Shown here: piece after piece, positions 11,368 through 23,010 of the stretch
How positions within the stretch are numbered: position 1 is the stretch's first letter
Layout of the letters: each line of letters opens with the position of its first letter
Program-made: the position numbers and the translations under genes
Assembly: GCF_963678635.1 (NCBI RefSeq)
Contig: NC_087062.1
Coordinates: forward strand, 5,318,193 to 5,382,192
Direction: 5' to 3'
DNA: 64,000 nucleotides
Origin: Symsagittifera roscoffensis
Taxonomy: Eukaryota; Xenacoelomorpha; Acoela; Convolutidae
Notes under the pieces: generated by a model
Databases searched by the model: none
What the model saw: only the letters and a program-made list of their open reading frames with translations
Told to the model about the DNA's origin: nothing

Positions 11368-13168
11368 CAGACTACAGGTTTTATTGTTGCAAATTAGTCC
11401 GTCTTAAAAAAAGTGAAATTATAAAAAGGGCCCTTCTGTTTAGGTACGGTCGTGCACAAGCTAGATAGGGCCCATACCAGCATTATATAAATACATCAAA
11501 AAACAATATTGCAGGAATTAAGTCAAGTCAGCATTGAATGCGTTTTCATTAAAGATATTTACTTCAACCGTCCCTTCTCTATAATAGCACTAATTGAATT
11601 GTCTATGAATTGTGTCTTACGCAGTGATCTGCACCTCCGCATACAAAGAATAGCGCTCCTGAGCAGCGCGAAGCTTATCTTAGTTCTTATAAAGTTCATT
11701 GTTCCTGAGTAGCTTTCGTGCCTTTTTCACTAAGTTTTTCAGCTATGCGCTGCATTGCCTGCGTAGCTCCCGGTGCGGCACCACCGGTGCAGTCAAAAAG
11801 GAGCGGGCAGAAGCTGCTCTGTTCGACTTGTACAAATCTGTTGGTAATTTGATTTTTTTAGTGATTCGTGGTACTTATAGGCGTCTTTCAGTAATCTTAG
11901 TGAAGTTTTTGCGTGCGGGTTGAAGATTTTGACAAGTTCGGCTAAACCTTGAGCCCCTATAATCCGTGTGCTTTTACATCTAATCGAGCGTCTTCATCAG
12001 TTGTGGTTGGATTGTTCACAATGCTCTCGCCTTGCACCGACTGAAGTTTCGGCTCGATTTCAACATCATAGCAAACCTCGCTCATGAGATTGGCAAAGGT
12101 ATCTCTCATTTTTTCATGCCTTATGTGGGTGTATCCACCCTTCGCACAGTGAAGGGCGTGGGTATAGTCGACAGATTGACCACATGCACATGTGAGTGGA
12201 ACGTTGGTTGGTTACCATCCATATCTGAGATGAATTTCATCCCGGAATTCGGATTTATTGAGGTTGAATTATATCTGCTAAGTGGCAGTGCGTTTAACCA
12301 GTTTGAGGCTCCTTTTTTTCGGAGGCTGGTTCATAAGCGTACTTTTCACTGTCACTCAAATTGTTCAAAATGTTACTTCTCCATTGGTTTGTTCTGTCAG
12401 TTTTAAGTGTTTACATTTTTGTATAGATATTTTCTTGCTCAGATATAGCTGTTAAGACTGACGATGTTTTAGTTGACCATTCTAAGAAGTTTTCATAGTA
12501 GGAGGGTACTTTGATATTTAAACCGACCGTTTTCAGTGGCAAAGAAGCGATGTTTTTAAGTTGATGGCTAATATTATCTTTATAAACTAAATTTGGAATG
12601 AGATTTTCCTACCGTATATTCTCGAAGGCCTGCATGTTTTCAGCGGCATTGAGGGTAGTACTGGCTAAAAATGATTTTTTATGTACCAATTTGGTGTGGG
12701 AGGAGTACACGATTTGCGGTGATGTTTTCTAAGAAAGTTTTACATTCAGTCTCGGATCCTATGACAAAACCAAGTACTCTGGCGCGTTTCTTCATTTTAA
12801 TTTCGGTAGTGTTGAATACTTTGATCGCTTCGTTGTATTTTTCATCATTTACAATGAGCTGGCATTTCGATGCCTATACATGACATCCATAATATTTGAG
12901 AATGATAATGTTGTCAAAAACTGTTCGCAGGCTTTTCAAATTTCAAACTGTATTCCCATCGTCTGCAATTCATTTCTGTAAAAAATTGCAGTCGTCAATT
13001 TCCTCGAAAATATTGGTTCCTCTAACATTTTCGTTTAAGCTCGAGAAACCGAGTGAATAGTATGTATTGAGATCGCCAAAAATGATGGCGTCTTCCGTGT
13101 TTAAAAGTGAGCTGATTGATGAGACGTATCCCGAAAAGCAGCGTAAGGGCGTGTAAAAGTTAATTAAT
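11368..13168 (-). mobile_element. LINE copy B of tandem array
   Basis: This 1.80 kb unit repeats copy A and the start of copy C head to tail. On the minus strand it has the thumb and C-terminal domain. It then has a continuation absent from A, with GAAPGATQAMQRIAEKL (about 11703-11800), and next ISFALLRSAIL. The 3' UTR holds AATAAA and ends near 11368. From about 12430 upward it is almost identical to copy A. Below 12430 it is almost identical to copy C instead. It therefore looks like a recombinant of the two. Its 5' edge is again at ttaattaat (about 13160-13168). Confidence 0.75.
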
Positions 13169-15090
13169 TACAGACTACAGGTTTTATTGTTGCAAATTAG
13201 TCCGTCTTAAAAAAAAGTGAAATTATAAAAAGGGCCCTTCTGTTTAGGTACGGTCGTGCACAAGCTAGATAGGGCCCATACCAGCATTATATAAATACAT
13301 CAAAAAACAATATTGCAGGAATTAAGTCAAGTCAGCATTGAATGCGTTTTCATTAAAGATATTTACTTCAACCGTCCCTTCTCTATAATAGCACTAATTG
13401 AATTGTCTATGAATTGTGTCTTACGCAGTGATCTGCACCTCCGCATACAAAGAATAGCGCTCCTGAGCAGCGCGAAGCTTATCTTAGTTCTTATATAGTT
13501 TATTGTTCCTGAGTAGCTTTCGTGCCTTTTTCACTAAGTTTTTCAGCTATGCGCTGCATTGCCTGCGTAGCTCCCGGTGCGGCACCACCGGTGCAGTCAA
13601 AAAGGAGCGGGCAGAAGCTGCTCTGTTCGACTTGTACAAATCTGTTGGTAATTTGATTTTTTTAGTGATTCGTGGTACTTATAGGCGTCTTTCAGTAATC
13701 TTAGTGAAGTTTTTGCGTGCGGGTTGAAGATTTTGACAAGTTCGGCTAAACCTTGAGCCCCTATAATCCGTGTGCTTTTACATCTAATCGAGCGTCTTCA
13801 TCAGTTGTGGTTGGATTGTTCACAATCTCTCGCCTTGCATCGACTGAAGTTTCGGCTCGATTTCAACATCATAGCAAACCTCGCTCATGAGATTGGCAAA
13901 GGTATCTCTCATTTTTTCATGCCTTATGTGGGTGTTTCCACCCTTCGCACAGTGAAGGGCGTGGGTATAGTCGATAGATTGACCACATGCACATGTGAGT
14001 GGAACGTTGGTTGGTTACCATTCATATCTGAGATGAATTTCATCCCGGAATTCGGATTTATTGAGGTTGAATTATATCTGCTAAGTGGCAGTGCGTTTAA
14101 CCAGTTTGAGGCTCCTTTTTTTCGGAGGCTGGTTCATAGGCGTACTTTTCACTGTCACTCAAATTGTTCAAAATGTTACTTCTCCATTGGTTTGTTCTGT
14201 CAGTTTTAAGTGTTTACATTTTTGTATAGATATTTTCTAGCTCAGATATAGCTATTAAGACTGACGATGTTTTAATTGACCATTCTAAGAAGTTCTCATA
14301 GTAAGAAGGCAGTTTGACATTTAAACCGCCCATTTTCAGTGACAAAGAATCTATGTTTTTAAGTTGATGGCTAATATTATCTTTATAAACTAAATTTGGA
14401 ATGAGATTTTCCTACCGTATATTCTCGGAGGCCTGCATGTTTTCAGTGGCATTGAGGGTAGTTCTAGCTAAAAATGATATTTTTTGTACCAGTTTGGTGT
14501 GACAGGAGTACACGTTTTGCGGTGATGTTTTCAAAGAAACTTTTACATTCAGTCTCAGATCCTATGACAAAACCAAGTACTCTGGCCCGTTTCTTCATTT
14601 TAATTTCGGTACTTTTGAATACTTTGATCGCTTCGTTGTATTTTTCATCTTTTTCAATGAGCTGGCATTTCGATGCCTATACATGATATCCATAATATTT
14701 GTGTATGATAATGTTGTCAAGAACTGTTCGCAGGCTTTTCAAAATTCAAACTGTGTTCCCATCGTCTGCAATTCATTTCTGTAAAAAAATTGGAGTCATC
14801 AATTTCCTTGAAAACATTGGTTCCTCTAACATTTTCGTTTAAGCTCGAGAAACAGAGTGAATAGAATGTATTGAGATCGCCAAAAATGATGACGTCCTCC
14901 GTGTTTAAAAGTGAGCTGATTGATGACATGTATCCCGAAGAGAAGCGTAAGTGAAAGGGCGTGTAAATGTTAATTAATTTGATGCAGGATTGATCCGATT
15001 TGATTTTATCCGCTGTTTTTATCGTATTTATTGAAATCCCCAAAGATCGTCCTTGAAATTATTTTAGTTTTGCAGACTTTTCTAAACTAC
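13169..15090 (-). mobile_element. LINE copy C with endonuclease domain
   Basis: This is the longest copy. The frame at 14717-15043 encodes part of an AP-type endonuclease: IKLINIYTPF, then VIIFGDLNTFYSL (the G-D-x-N motif) and NENVRGTNVF. The frame then runs straight into the region before the RT thumb, so most of the RT domain, including palm and YADD, is missing. The rest follows the order of copy B, including the C-terminal domain and a 3' UTR with AATAAA at its low-coordinate end. Below about 14230 it is nearly identical to copy B; above that it differs by many substitutions. Confidence 0.75.
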
Positions 15091-15119
15091 TATCAATGCA
15101 CAACCCGGTTAGACATTGC

Positions 15120-15945
15120 TACCTACAATCTGAGCTTGACTCCCTTTTGGGATTAGAGTATGGACCTTGAACATCGAAAAATGTTCTCTCTTGCAATTTA
15201 TTTCCAATAGCTGTGGACCTTTCTACCTGAGCGCAGATGAAAAAACATCTTCCAATTGTAAAATAAAGTTTGGGGATCAAGATAACAAGTATTTTCAAAT
15301 AGTCTGATCACATCCACTTAGCAGCAGCCAAACCAGCGAAGTTTTGTTCTTTCTCAAGCGTTTCCTAACAAAAAAACTACTAACGAAAATCAATCAAGAT
15401 TATCAAATCCATGGTTCTTCCATTCTATGGTATGGCAGTACAACCTGGTTTGCATCTAATACTGGATTAACCAAGTTAAAAAATACCCAAAGAAAACGGT
15501 TAACTGGGCTGTGGAACTTTCCGATTACAAACTACCTGGAAAAACTTTGGAAGTTAAATCTCCTGCTTCTCTTTCTTTTTCGAACGCAATGGTATCTTAA
15601 TTGTCTTTAAAATTGTCAGCAATCAATACAGCTTAGACTGGGATTGCTATATCAAATTCTCATGCCGGGACGAAATTATGACTTCAATCTCCAGTTGATA
15701 AGGAAGAAACAGCTAAGAAAAAAACTCTGGTATCGGAATCAGAGACTTGTAAGCTTGGTCAACAGAAAGATCGTTTCCGGGATTGCCGATTGCTTACCTT
15801 CAGACTATTAAAGTTGTATTGGGACTATTTCAAAAACTATACAAATTCAGTGTCCTGTACAAGACACTTGAATTTTGAATTGAAAAATCATAATAGCAAA
15901 ATACAACTATGTCCATCGTAAGGTTAATAAAATACAAACAAACAC
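15120..15945 (+). mobile_element. LINE fragment, RT C-terminal region
   Basis: Plus-strand fragments resemble the end of a non-LTR reverse transcriptase. The frame 15344-15610 contains ILWYGSTTWFASN and LTKLKNTQRKRLTGLWNF, matching the conserved Y-G-S-x-x-W, then L-x-x-L-x-x-x-Q segment. A frame change follows, with IVFKIVSNQYSLDWD. An AATAAA at about 15925 may be its polyadenylation signal. It is 5' truncated and in the opposite orientation to the array beside it. The exact left edge is uncertain. Confidence 0.55.
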
Positions 15946-17249
15946 CGAATACAAAACAAACAACAAATGTGGGATGAACCATTGAGGATTGAAAAGAGAG
16001 GGGGAATGCACTAACAGCAAAGGAACAAAGGAGCACCAGAATTGGGAAGGCAAAAACGTAATAAACTGCACAAGACTAGATGGCCCGACTGACAATCATA
16101 GTGGCGTTTCCTCTCATGAGGCACACTGAGAGGCTCTGGAGAAGGCGAACTGTGGCAACACGAGTGTCCTGTACATGGTTATTAGTGTTTTGTACCGTTT
16201 TGAAGTTAAACAAAATCTTCAGTGTTCATTAGTTTTAAATCCTAATAATGCTGATAGAAATAATGATTGCAAGCAAGCAAATATTAAATGAGACGCGTAT
16301 CACCAGGTTAAAAAAAGACAGTTCTAAAAAACAGTCAGCATGAAAAAGCGTTTATTATCGTTTGTCGAGCCGCCACTATGCCGATAATACTTGGGTACAA
16401 TCCTACTGAGCCGAAATTTTCAAACGGACTTGAAAAAAAACCAATGATACGAAACTCAGGTAGACAACCCGATAAAAAAGAATTTAAGCCAAAACAGCAC
16501 ACAAGTCGAAGACCAAAAATTCATTGTTTTCCGGAAAACAATCGTAAGAAAGTCCAACGGGACTCGTACACCAAAGAAGACCACTCGTTGCATCTAGACA
16601 GCGCGATAAGACCTGGAAGCTCTTTAGTTTCAAATTAAAACAATTTCCTACAGTTTTCAGCAAAAATTTGTACAATGTAATGTCTAGTTCCCGATTCCAA
16701 CACATTTTCCAGAAAGTGTATAAAGCTTAAAGATTGAATTCTAAGGTCAAATACATTGATGAGATCAGGGTTAGCAAATGGTCTCTATTTCAAGCAGAAA
16801 ATCGAAAGTTGTCATCAAAAAATAACTCACTGACCCTTACCCATAGTTCTTTTTCACCTTTAGAGAGTGTGTGTGGAACAAAAATAAATTCAACGTTTTT
16901 CAGCAGATCAAGCCGAACCTCCAGCATTTTGAACACCAAATAAATCCAGCGATTGATTTACTTGCAGTTTTGTATTACCATACCAAGTTTCATGATTAGA
17001 TTCCACAAGATTACAGCTTAATGTTTTTCAAGGTAATCATTTAAATTCATATCGCGCGTTAATTGTCCCAAATTGGCCAAAATGGCAATCTTGAAACTCC
17101 TATAACTTTACAAATCATAATCACAGGGGAAAAATCTTTTCAAATTTTAGCTCAGGACAACAATACCTTTCAATGATGAAACTTTTTTTTTCAAAAATGG
17201 CTAGTTAAAAAGTCAAATTTGCCTGAAGAAAAAAAAGCAACACCGAGCA
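15946..17249. other. Intergenic sequence, unassigned
   Basis: No recognisable gene. Open frames at 16378-16638 (plus) and 16484-16705 (minus) overlap each other and show no domain. Decayed transposon sequence is likely but not shown. Confidence 0.4.
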
Positions 17250-17940
17250 CAAATGCTTCGTTACTTTCATTACACCACTGCCTATCGAGTAGTAATCACA
17301 TTCATAAATTATAAGAACATAAATTATATTTTGAGATCTTTTCGTGAAAATCATCACAAGTTCACAAGTTCAATTCTGGTCTATAGGCTTCGGCCTCTAT
17401 CGACCAGCTCTTTCGTCGACGTCCATTTCGTCATTCCAAAAACGATGCGTCGTACATTTCGGACGCCCATAGTTTGTCAAGTCTTACTTTGAATATGTTG
17501 ACGTTCTCGCTCGATATTATTCTTTCAGGCAATGAGTTCCAGTCGTTAATGGTTGCGATAGTAAAGAAGTTTTGTCTTGCTGTTGTTTTGGTTTTCCTCG
17601 TTAAAATTTTGTACGGGTTTCCTCGGGTGTCTCTTTCATTGATCGTAAACAGTCCTTCCGTTGCTGCGGCATCGTACATTCCATTCAAAATTTAGAAGAC
17701 TTCTATCATTCTTCCGCGCTTCCTTCTATACTCCAGCGTTGGCAGTTTCAGAGCTTTCAGTCTTTCCGGGTAACTAAGTTTTTGTATGTTTGCGACCAGT
17801 CTTGTCGCCCGCCGTTGAACGTTCTCAATCATGATCTTGTCCTTTTTCAGGTATGGTTTCCAACACTGATTTGCGTATTCCAGGTGCGTTCTCACTAGGG
17901 CTTTATATAGGGTTGTTAGTACCTCATCCCCACACATGCC
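17250..17940 (-). mobile_element. CR1/L2-like LINE fragment with one stop
   Basis: Two minus-strand segments in one frame, 17692-17937 and 17431-17688, are separated by a single TAA. They form the conserved C-terminal part of a CR1/L2-type reverse transcriptase: LYKALVRTHLEYANQCWKPY, VQRRATRLVANIQ, LEYRRKRGRMIEVF and, after the stop, TIATINDWNSLPERI and FKVRLDKLW. The copy is truncated at 5' near 17940. With only one stop in about 170 codons it is fairly young. The last 180 bases are its 3' UTR. Confidence 0.8.
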
Positions 17941-18486
17941 ATATGAATTACAAAGTGAAAGATTTCGCTACCACTAATAATACTAAAAAAAGTCTCCTTA
18001 TAAGTTGTATTTTACAGAATAAATATATTGACAGCAATAAACGCGCCAAGTCGATAGCATTTACAGTTCAAATGAGATTGCGAAGAATTAAAAGAATTTA
18101 AATAGAATTGAATTAAACTGTGAGAAGACCTTGTCTCTAGAACTTGCTTGAAATTAAAAGACTTTTACCACAGGTTAATACCCTTCGTGTGACATTCGAC
18201 CAGTATGTCTTCAAAACTCGTTTCGAATTCGAATTTTTATTGTGGCATCTGAGTTGGAAGATTGGCGGTTTTGATGAGTTAGTGGTGCTAATTGGACGAT
18301 TGAACGAATCAGGATTAGTTAATATGGCCTGACATGCTAATTTCTAAGTTTTCGATTTGGGCGTGAAAGACATGTGGCACCTTTTTTTTCCACGACAACT
18401 GAAACTGCGAAAAACAAAACGATATTCGTGGAGAGAGACAAAACGAGAATTAAATACGAGAGAAACGAATATTACAGTGATTGACA
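17941..18486. other. Intergenic sequence between LINE and LTR element
   Basis: No gene is recognisable. It forms the 3' flank of the large LTR element. Confidence 0.4.
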
Positions 18487-19750
18487 TGTAACATTCGTCT
18501 ACTGTAGACACACATGAGGCTTAAGAAAAATAGGCCCTATAACCATCTCTTGTGTTTTTCTACCTCAAATCAGTCGGAGCCAATTCGGTTCGCTTGTGAC
18601 ATGAGACTACAACCCGTTACAGCTTAAAGGCTACTACCAAAATATCGCCCCACTCTAGAAATAAGAACGTCCCCATACTTAGGTCTCTAGATACCCAAAA
18701 TACATGAACGCCGTTAAAAACCGGGTCGGAACAATCCGTTAAGTTACTTTTTATTAGACAGTGGAACTTTGATCCATTTCAGATGGATCAACCTAAAACT
18801 CGCCTTAACTCAACATAACAATCATAAAACACACTCTAGAAATTTAAATTGGGTACTCACATCGTAGCACGCTCAAGAACTGGGAGTAATTAAGTTAGTA
18901 AACAACTCGAGAATTAAATAATGTAATTAAATGAGTTTAATGTTTGTTAGTTTCAATAACAGGAACAAGTTTGAACTCTAGAGTATAGTTTCTCGTGAAC
19001 CATTGGGACACTCAAGCTGTCCACCTTTCCATCGAAGGTTCACTCTAGTTCAGTTTGAATGATAATCCAGTCGAGCAATAATAGTCCAGTTCTCGGGAAT
19101 ACGCTTCCTTCTGTTTCAGATAGGACAGCTCTACTCTAGTTTTATTGTGACGGAAATTGCGAATGGCAATTTCCTACTGCTTTATCTGGCAACTTTCCCG
19201 CGATTGTTACTCGATCGTTCTGATTTCTCTTTTTCGGTTTTCAGTTATCGCGAGAAAATCGTGCATGACAGGCTCCATTCGAATTTTTGAAAAATCAAAT
19301 TTCACTCCAAAATTAAGAGTTCTTGTTTTTCTCAAGGTCAAACTTCCAAATATGACCGACTGGCACATACTCCCCGGACTCAAGATCGATGTCCTCATCG
19401 CGTGCTGTCGTCTGCCAGTGAGTCCCACAAAACCGAGTGTTGCTCAAGGTACAGTGCCAGTGGTCATTTACAGAAGTTTGCAGCAGACTTAAGCTTATCT
19501 ACACCCCAAAATTCACGGCCATGTAAAACTTTCACACTATCGCTAAACAGCAATCAAAATCTGCACACACCTGCACCCTTGAATTCTCGCTTTTCAAGCC
19601 AATTATTTAAAATTTCTTTTGTCCCATTCAATCAGGAAATTGTCATGCAGCATTTTGATTTATATAGTAAATATAGCATATTAATAACAATATCTGATTC
19701 GTTAAAATTTCTTTTTCGTGAACCCAGGTTTCATCCGGATTCACACTCAA
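18487..19750 (-). repeat. Probable 3' LTR of the large Ty3/gypsy-like element
   Basis: This lies directly downstream (minus strand) of the polypurine tract, where a 3' LTR should be. It begins near TGAGTGTGAATCC and a plausible end is TTACA near 18487, but without the 5' LTR the edges cannot be fixed. It contains AATAAA at 19141-19146 and a second at about 18755. No coding potential is visible, and no second copy is seen at the other end of the element. Confidence 0.5.
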
Positions 19751-19751
19751 G

Positions 19752-19767
19752 CCCCCCTTTCCCTCTC
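19752..19767 (-). promoter_or_regulatory. Polypurine tract
   Basis: On the minus strand the sequence is GAGAGGGAAAGGGGGG, 30 bases downstream of the last open frame and immediately before the LTR-like segment. That is the position and composition of the primer for plus-strand synthesis in LTR retroelements. Confidence 0.6.
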
Positions 19768-19796
19768 AAGACTCAAGATCTCTTCGAACAATCCGC

Positions 19797-20099
19797 TTAT
19801 TTCGCACTCTTCGCCTTGGAGGTGCCGTCCCCTGAAGTACTGGATACGGCAAACTGTCTCAACAGTTCTTCTTCATCATCGGAGCTAATCACGATCTCCT
19901 CCCAAGCCTTCAGCTGTTCATAGGATCGCATCCATTCCCTTTGCTCCTGCAACCTCTTTGCCTGGTTGGGTAGTGCCTTCACCCTAGATTCCCGGTTCAA
20001 ACAAAAGGAGTTGTGCAGGCTCAGGCTCACGTTCTTCGCCAAGTCCTCCTCTAGTATCGATTCCCTCGCTTTGGTATTGTCTCTAGACATTTTACCCAC
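19797..20099 (-). CDS. Last accessory frame of the retroelement (~100 aa)
   Basis: A charged frame with no recognised domain, containing KRLQEQREWMR and ending in an acidic SSDDEEELL segment and a Lys/Ser tail. It follows the 818-residue frame with nothing between them except the TAA at 20100-20102, and it is in the same reading frame. An ATG lies four codons in. It may be the C-terminus of the 818-residue protein after a nonsense mutation or readthrough, or a separate small ORF. Confidence 0.5.
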   Translation of the reverse strand: MGKMSRDNTKARESILEEDLAKNVSLSLHNSFCLNRESRVKALPNQAKRLQEQREWMRSYEQLKAWEEIVISSDDEEELLRQFAVSSTSGDGTSKAKSAK

Positions 20100-22556
20100 T
20101 TATTTCCATCCTGTCGTGATCGCATTTCGATGGGTTAACAGGGGTCTCTTGAAAGCTTCCGGCCCAATCTCGGCCTGGAACTGTCGATACTCCTTTTGAT
20201 GCTTTCTCATGTGATCTTTCGTTGTCATGTATAACCAAGACGTCAGTGCCGCTCGAAACCATGGAAAGTACCTCAAGCGGCTCCATACGTGTCTGACTTC
20301 CATTGGTATGGCGAATACTTTGCATGCAGTCTCAAACAACTCGAGTCTCCTGCTGTAGTCTATCGCATATATTGACTCAGCCGTTGGCGTCTTCGCTTCC
20401 CGATACTTCGTTATATTCTCTTCTATCCATCTCAGAGCCAGCATCGTACTCACTACTAAGAGCGTCGCCTTCTGCCGGTGATCCGGTAATCCGATCGACC
20501 GAATTTCTTCCATATCCCACACCAGGCAGAGGTTCTTGTGATCTGGATACCACACCGTTTGTGCCAAACAGTGGCATGGGCATTCTCCATGGGTGATCTC
20601 AATGCTCCTGAGGTTACGCTCCCCCGAGGCTTCCAAGAGAGGCTCAAGCTCCATCATTTTCTCATGCCCCGTGTCGTTCTCTCCCATGTTTGGAGCACCC
20701 CCCACAGGTTTTCCGATCACGTTTTGTCTCTCGTGATCGCTTGCGTTCTCACTTTCCAATTTCAAAAGCTCTTCACCCCAGACTTCACTCAAGTCATCTC
20801 TCAACTCTTTCGGTACTGTCCCTCTGATTTTCCTCAACAACTTGTGCGAGTGATGCGATACCCGAGCCAACCTCACGCACTTGGGCACTGAGAAGGCCTT
20901 GTCCACCAATACTCTCTGGCTGGATGCTTCCACCATCGCCATGTGCAGTGGGTAGTGGCTTCCGCACAAATTGGCCATCATTGACCCTATCAGGGATTTT
21001 GCGTTCAATGGCAGGCCATAAGCTTCGTTCATGGGAAACCCCATTTCCGCCTCGAGACCAACCTTCCAGCTCCGGATATGTTTTTGAGTCACCTGCAACA
21101 CCCCAGGCCATGATTCCACGCTCAACGCAGTCACTAAATGGTGTTCAGACTCTACCCTCTCCAGTGACTGCAGACTACACATTCTCGAGAAGAATCGGAG
21201 AGCTGTCGCTATGTTCACCGTAGTTCTCGCGTAACACTCCGCCACTATTTGTACTTCACTTTTCTCCCTTTCCGTGATGTCTTCAAACCAAGTGACCAGA
21301 TCTTCTTTTTGAAAGGACAGTATCCTGACACATGATCGTCCATCGCAGGTGTGCTCTCCACTCCCACACGTAGAATCCAGACAGCTACCCGGCTCCATCT
21401 TCTTTGCTGACTCGAGATTGTTCGTCTTTTCGCCTGACTCCTTCATCTGAGGTAAGATCAGTTTGTGGACCACACTCAACTTTGCCAAATCTTCATCTTC
21501 CGTTGGTGCTAACCTCACCCGCTCGGTGGTCTCCTCGATCAGACTCGCGTGGGGATGTGGGCACCAGGAGGGTCTTAGTAACTTCCATACCACTCCCAAG
21601 TTCGTGATCAATAAGCCATTGTCATCACCCATGTTCACTTCAACTCTCTTGTTCGAGCGCGGTATGCTCACCACCTCCGGTGTTTTCTCAAGAATCAGGC
21701 CCAGGCTCGGCCTCTCTTTCTCCACCGCGTCTATTTCCACTATTTTTTCTGTCCAAAACTTCAGCAGCTCCGCTACCTCGTGGTTCCTGTGAGCGCCTCC
21801 AGTTTCTGAGTCTAAGAAGGGGTTGTAGGCTATCCCCATCACTCCCGACACGTATTGGTATTCCCCCTTCTCACTGAGTCTCGAGTACTGCTCTGGCGAG
21901 GCCAGGTTACGGTGAACATTATGTTCTTCTTCGAACTTCTTATTGTAAAACCTCCGTACCTCGTCCAGCTTTCTGTGGTTCTCTAGGGAAAGTCTGAAAC
22001 CATCTTCCTTCTCTATTCCAGTACTCTGATATCCGTTTAATATGATCGTTGAGACTCTCTTTTCCACGGTTTTACTTCCGCTTGCTCTTTGGTAGCACGC
22101 CAAGATGGTGCTATCAGACATCATTGACATTATCCATCTCAAGAAACATGTGGCATCCTTCCTCTTAGCCAGGCTCAAGCCTGAATTATCCCTGGCCACG
22201 TGCTGCATCAGTGCTTGATACACTTCTAGCTTCTTGCTTCCCAACTTCAACCTGTCATACGAGGTCAGCGTCTCCAACTCTATTCCCACCAGACTCCAGG
22301 TGAACATCAATTGTCCTGCGGTTCTAACGAAGGGATTCGCCATCAATGGCGGTGCTGATAAGGGTGTCCTCATTGCCTCTTCAAAATGATCCTTCAATAA
22401 GTTCTGCCAGGACCTCTTCAGCTGGTTCGCCAATTCTATCTTGTTAACCTCAGCCTTTTGCTGGGTGGCCCAATTGCGTCGTTTGCGAGCTACTCCACTT
22501 CCAACTTCTTCAAGCAGTCTTCCATTTCCTTCAATGTCTCGAGGGCCGCCCACCAT
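20100..22556 (-). CDS. Orphan accessory ORF of the retroelement (818 aa)
   Basis: A long uninterrupted frame of 818 codons in GC-richer sequence. I recognise no family. Visible features are a basic N-terminal stretch (RKRRNW), a cysteine cluster in the middle with STCGSGEHTCDGRSC, and a later cluster, GECPCHCLAQ followed by PDHKNLC, that could bind zinc. There is no signal peptide or clear transmembrane helix, so it does not look like a retroviral envelope protein. Its start overlaps the preceding frame (22490-22849) by 67 bases. The sense of the text crosses between the two frames near 22500, so the true protein probably starts further upstream. The frame ends with TAA and continues in the same frame as the next ~100 codons. 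Confidence 0.6.
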   Translation of the reverse strand: MVGGPRDIEGNGRLLEEVGSGVARKRRNWATQQKAEVNKIELANQLKRSWQNLLKDHFEEAMRTPLSAPPLMANPFVRTAGQLMFTWSLVGIELETLTSYDRLKLGSKKLEVYQALMQHVARDNSGLSLAKRKDATCFLRWIMSMMSDSTILACYQRASGSKTVEKRVSTIILNGYQSTGIEKEDGFRLSLENHRKLDEVRRFYNKKFEEEHNVHRNLASPEQYSRLSEKGEYQYVSGVMGIAYNPFLDSETGGAHRNHEVAELLKFWTEKIVEIDAVEKERPSLGLILEKTPEVVSIPRSNKRVEVNMGDDNGLLITNLGVVWKLLRPSWCPHPHASLIEETTERVRLAPTEDEDLAKLSVVHKLILPQMKESGEKTNNLESAKKMEPGSCLDSTCGSGEHTCDGRSCVRILSFQKEDLVTWFEDITEREKSEVQIVAECYARTTVNIATALRFFSRMCSLQSLERVESEHHLVTALSVESWPGVLQVTQKHIRSWKVGLEAEMGFPMNEAYGLPLNAKSLIGSMMANLCGSHYPLHMAMVEASSQRVLVDKAFSVPKCVRLARVSHHSHKLLRKIRGTVPKELRDDLSEVWGEELLKLESENASDHERQNVIGKPVGGAPNMGENDTGHEKMMELEPLLEASGERNLRSIEITHGECPCHCLAQTVWYPDHKNLCLVWDMEEIRSIGLPDHRQKATLLVVSTMLALRWIEENITKYREAKTPTAESIYAIDYSRRLELFETACKVFAIPMEVRHVWSRLRYFPWFRAALTSWLYMTTKDHMRKHQKEYRQFQAEIGPEAFKRPLLTHRNAITTGWK

Positions 22557-23010
22557 GGCCGGGAGGTGTTTCTCGTCTTGCTCCTCTCCAGTGGATCACT
22601 CGTCACTTGCTTCCTCGTGGCCTGGTGTCCCTTCGAGACCCATTCCTTGCCGACATCCACTTCCCATGTCTGTCCGTCCGTTGAACCTCTCTTCACGTTT
22701 ATCTTTTGGGGCTTGAAGTCTTCCTCCGATGTCGAACTGGTGGAAGCCTCTATTTCCCTCTCTACTTCGAGTGGTCTTCTGAGCTCCGTGTTGCTCTTGT
22801 ATGCCGCCGTCTTGCATCGCGCCAAAACCATGGGCGCCGTCTCTCTCAAGTTTCATTCCGAGACAGCATCCACTGAAGGACTACTCAATCCCTCTACTTC
22901 TCTCTTCCTCTTGCGAGTCTTCACATCTCTGCTTGAGGGTGTTGTGGTTATCATCACTGATTCGACCTCTCTGTCTACCTCCAACCCTTCCAACTCTTGC
23001 CTCCCCCTGC
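22490..23010 (-). CDS. Acidic/basic linker frame of accessory region
   Basis: From about 23010 a frame continues past the end of the preceding ORF. It holds a basic KTRKRKRE stretch, meets an in-frame TGA at 22853-22855, and carries on as a 119-codon frame (22490-22849) rich in Ser, Glu and Lys. It has no recognised domain. It appears to connect the ~270-residue frame upstream with the 818-residue frame downstream, with a frameshift at each join. It could belong to one polyprotein or to small separate ORFs. Confidence 0.4.

Noticed and set aside
15830-16095. Minus-strand frames with membrane-like composition
   Set aside because: Two overlapping frames of hydrophobic text lie antisense to the LINE 3' UTR. 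There is no start context, splice site or family.
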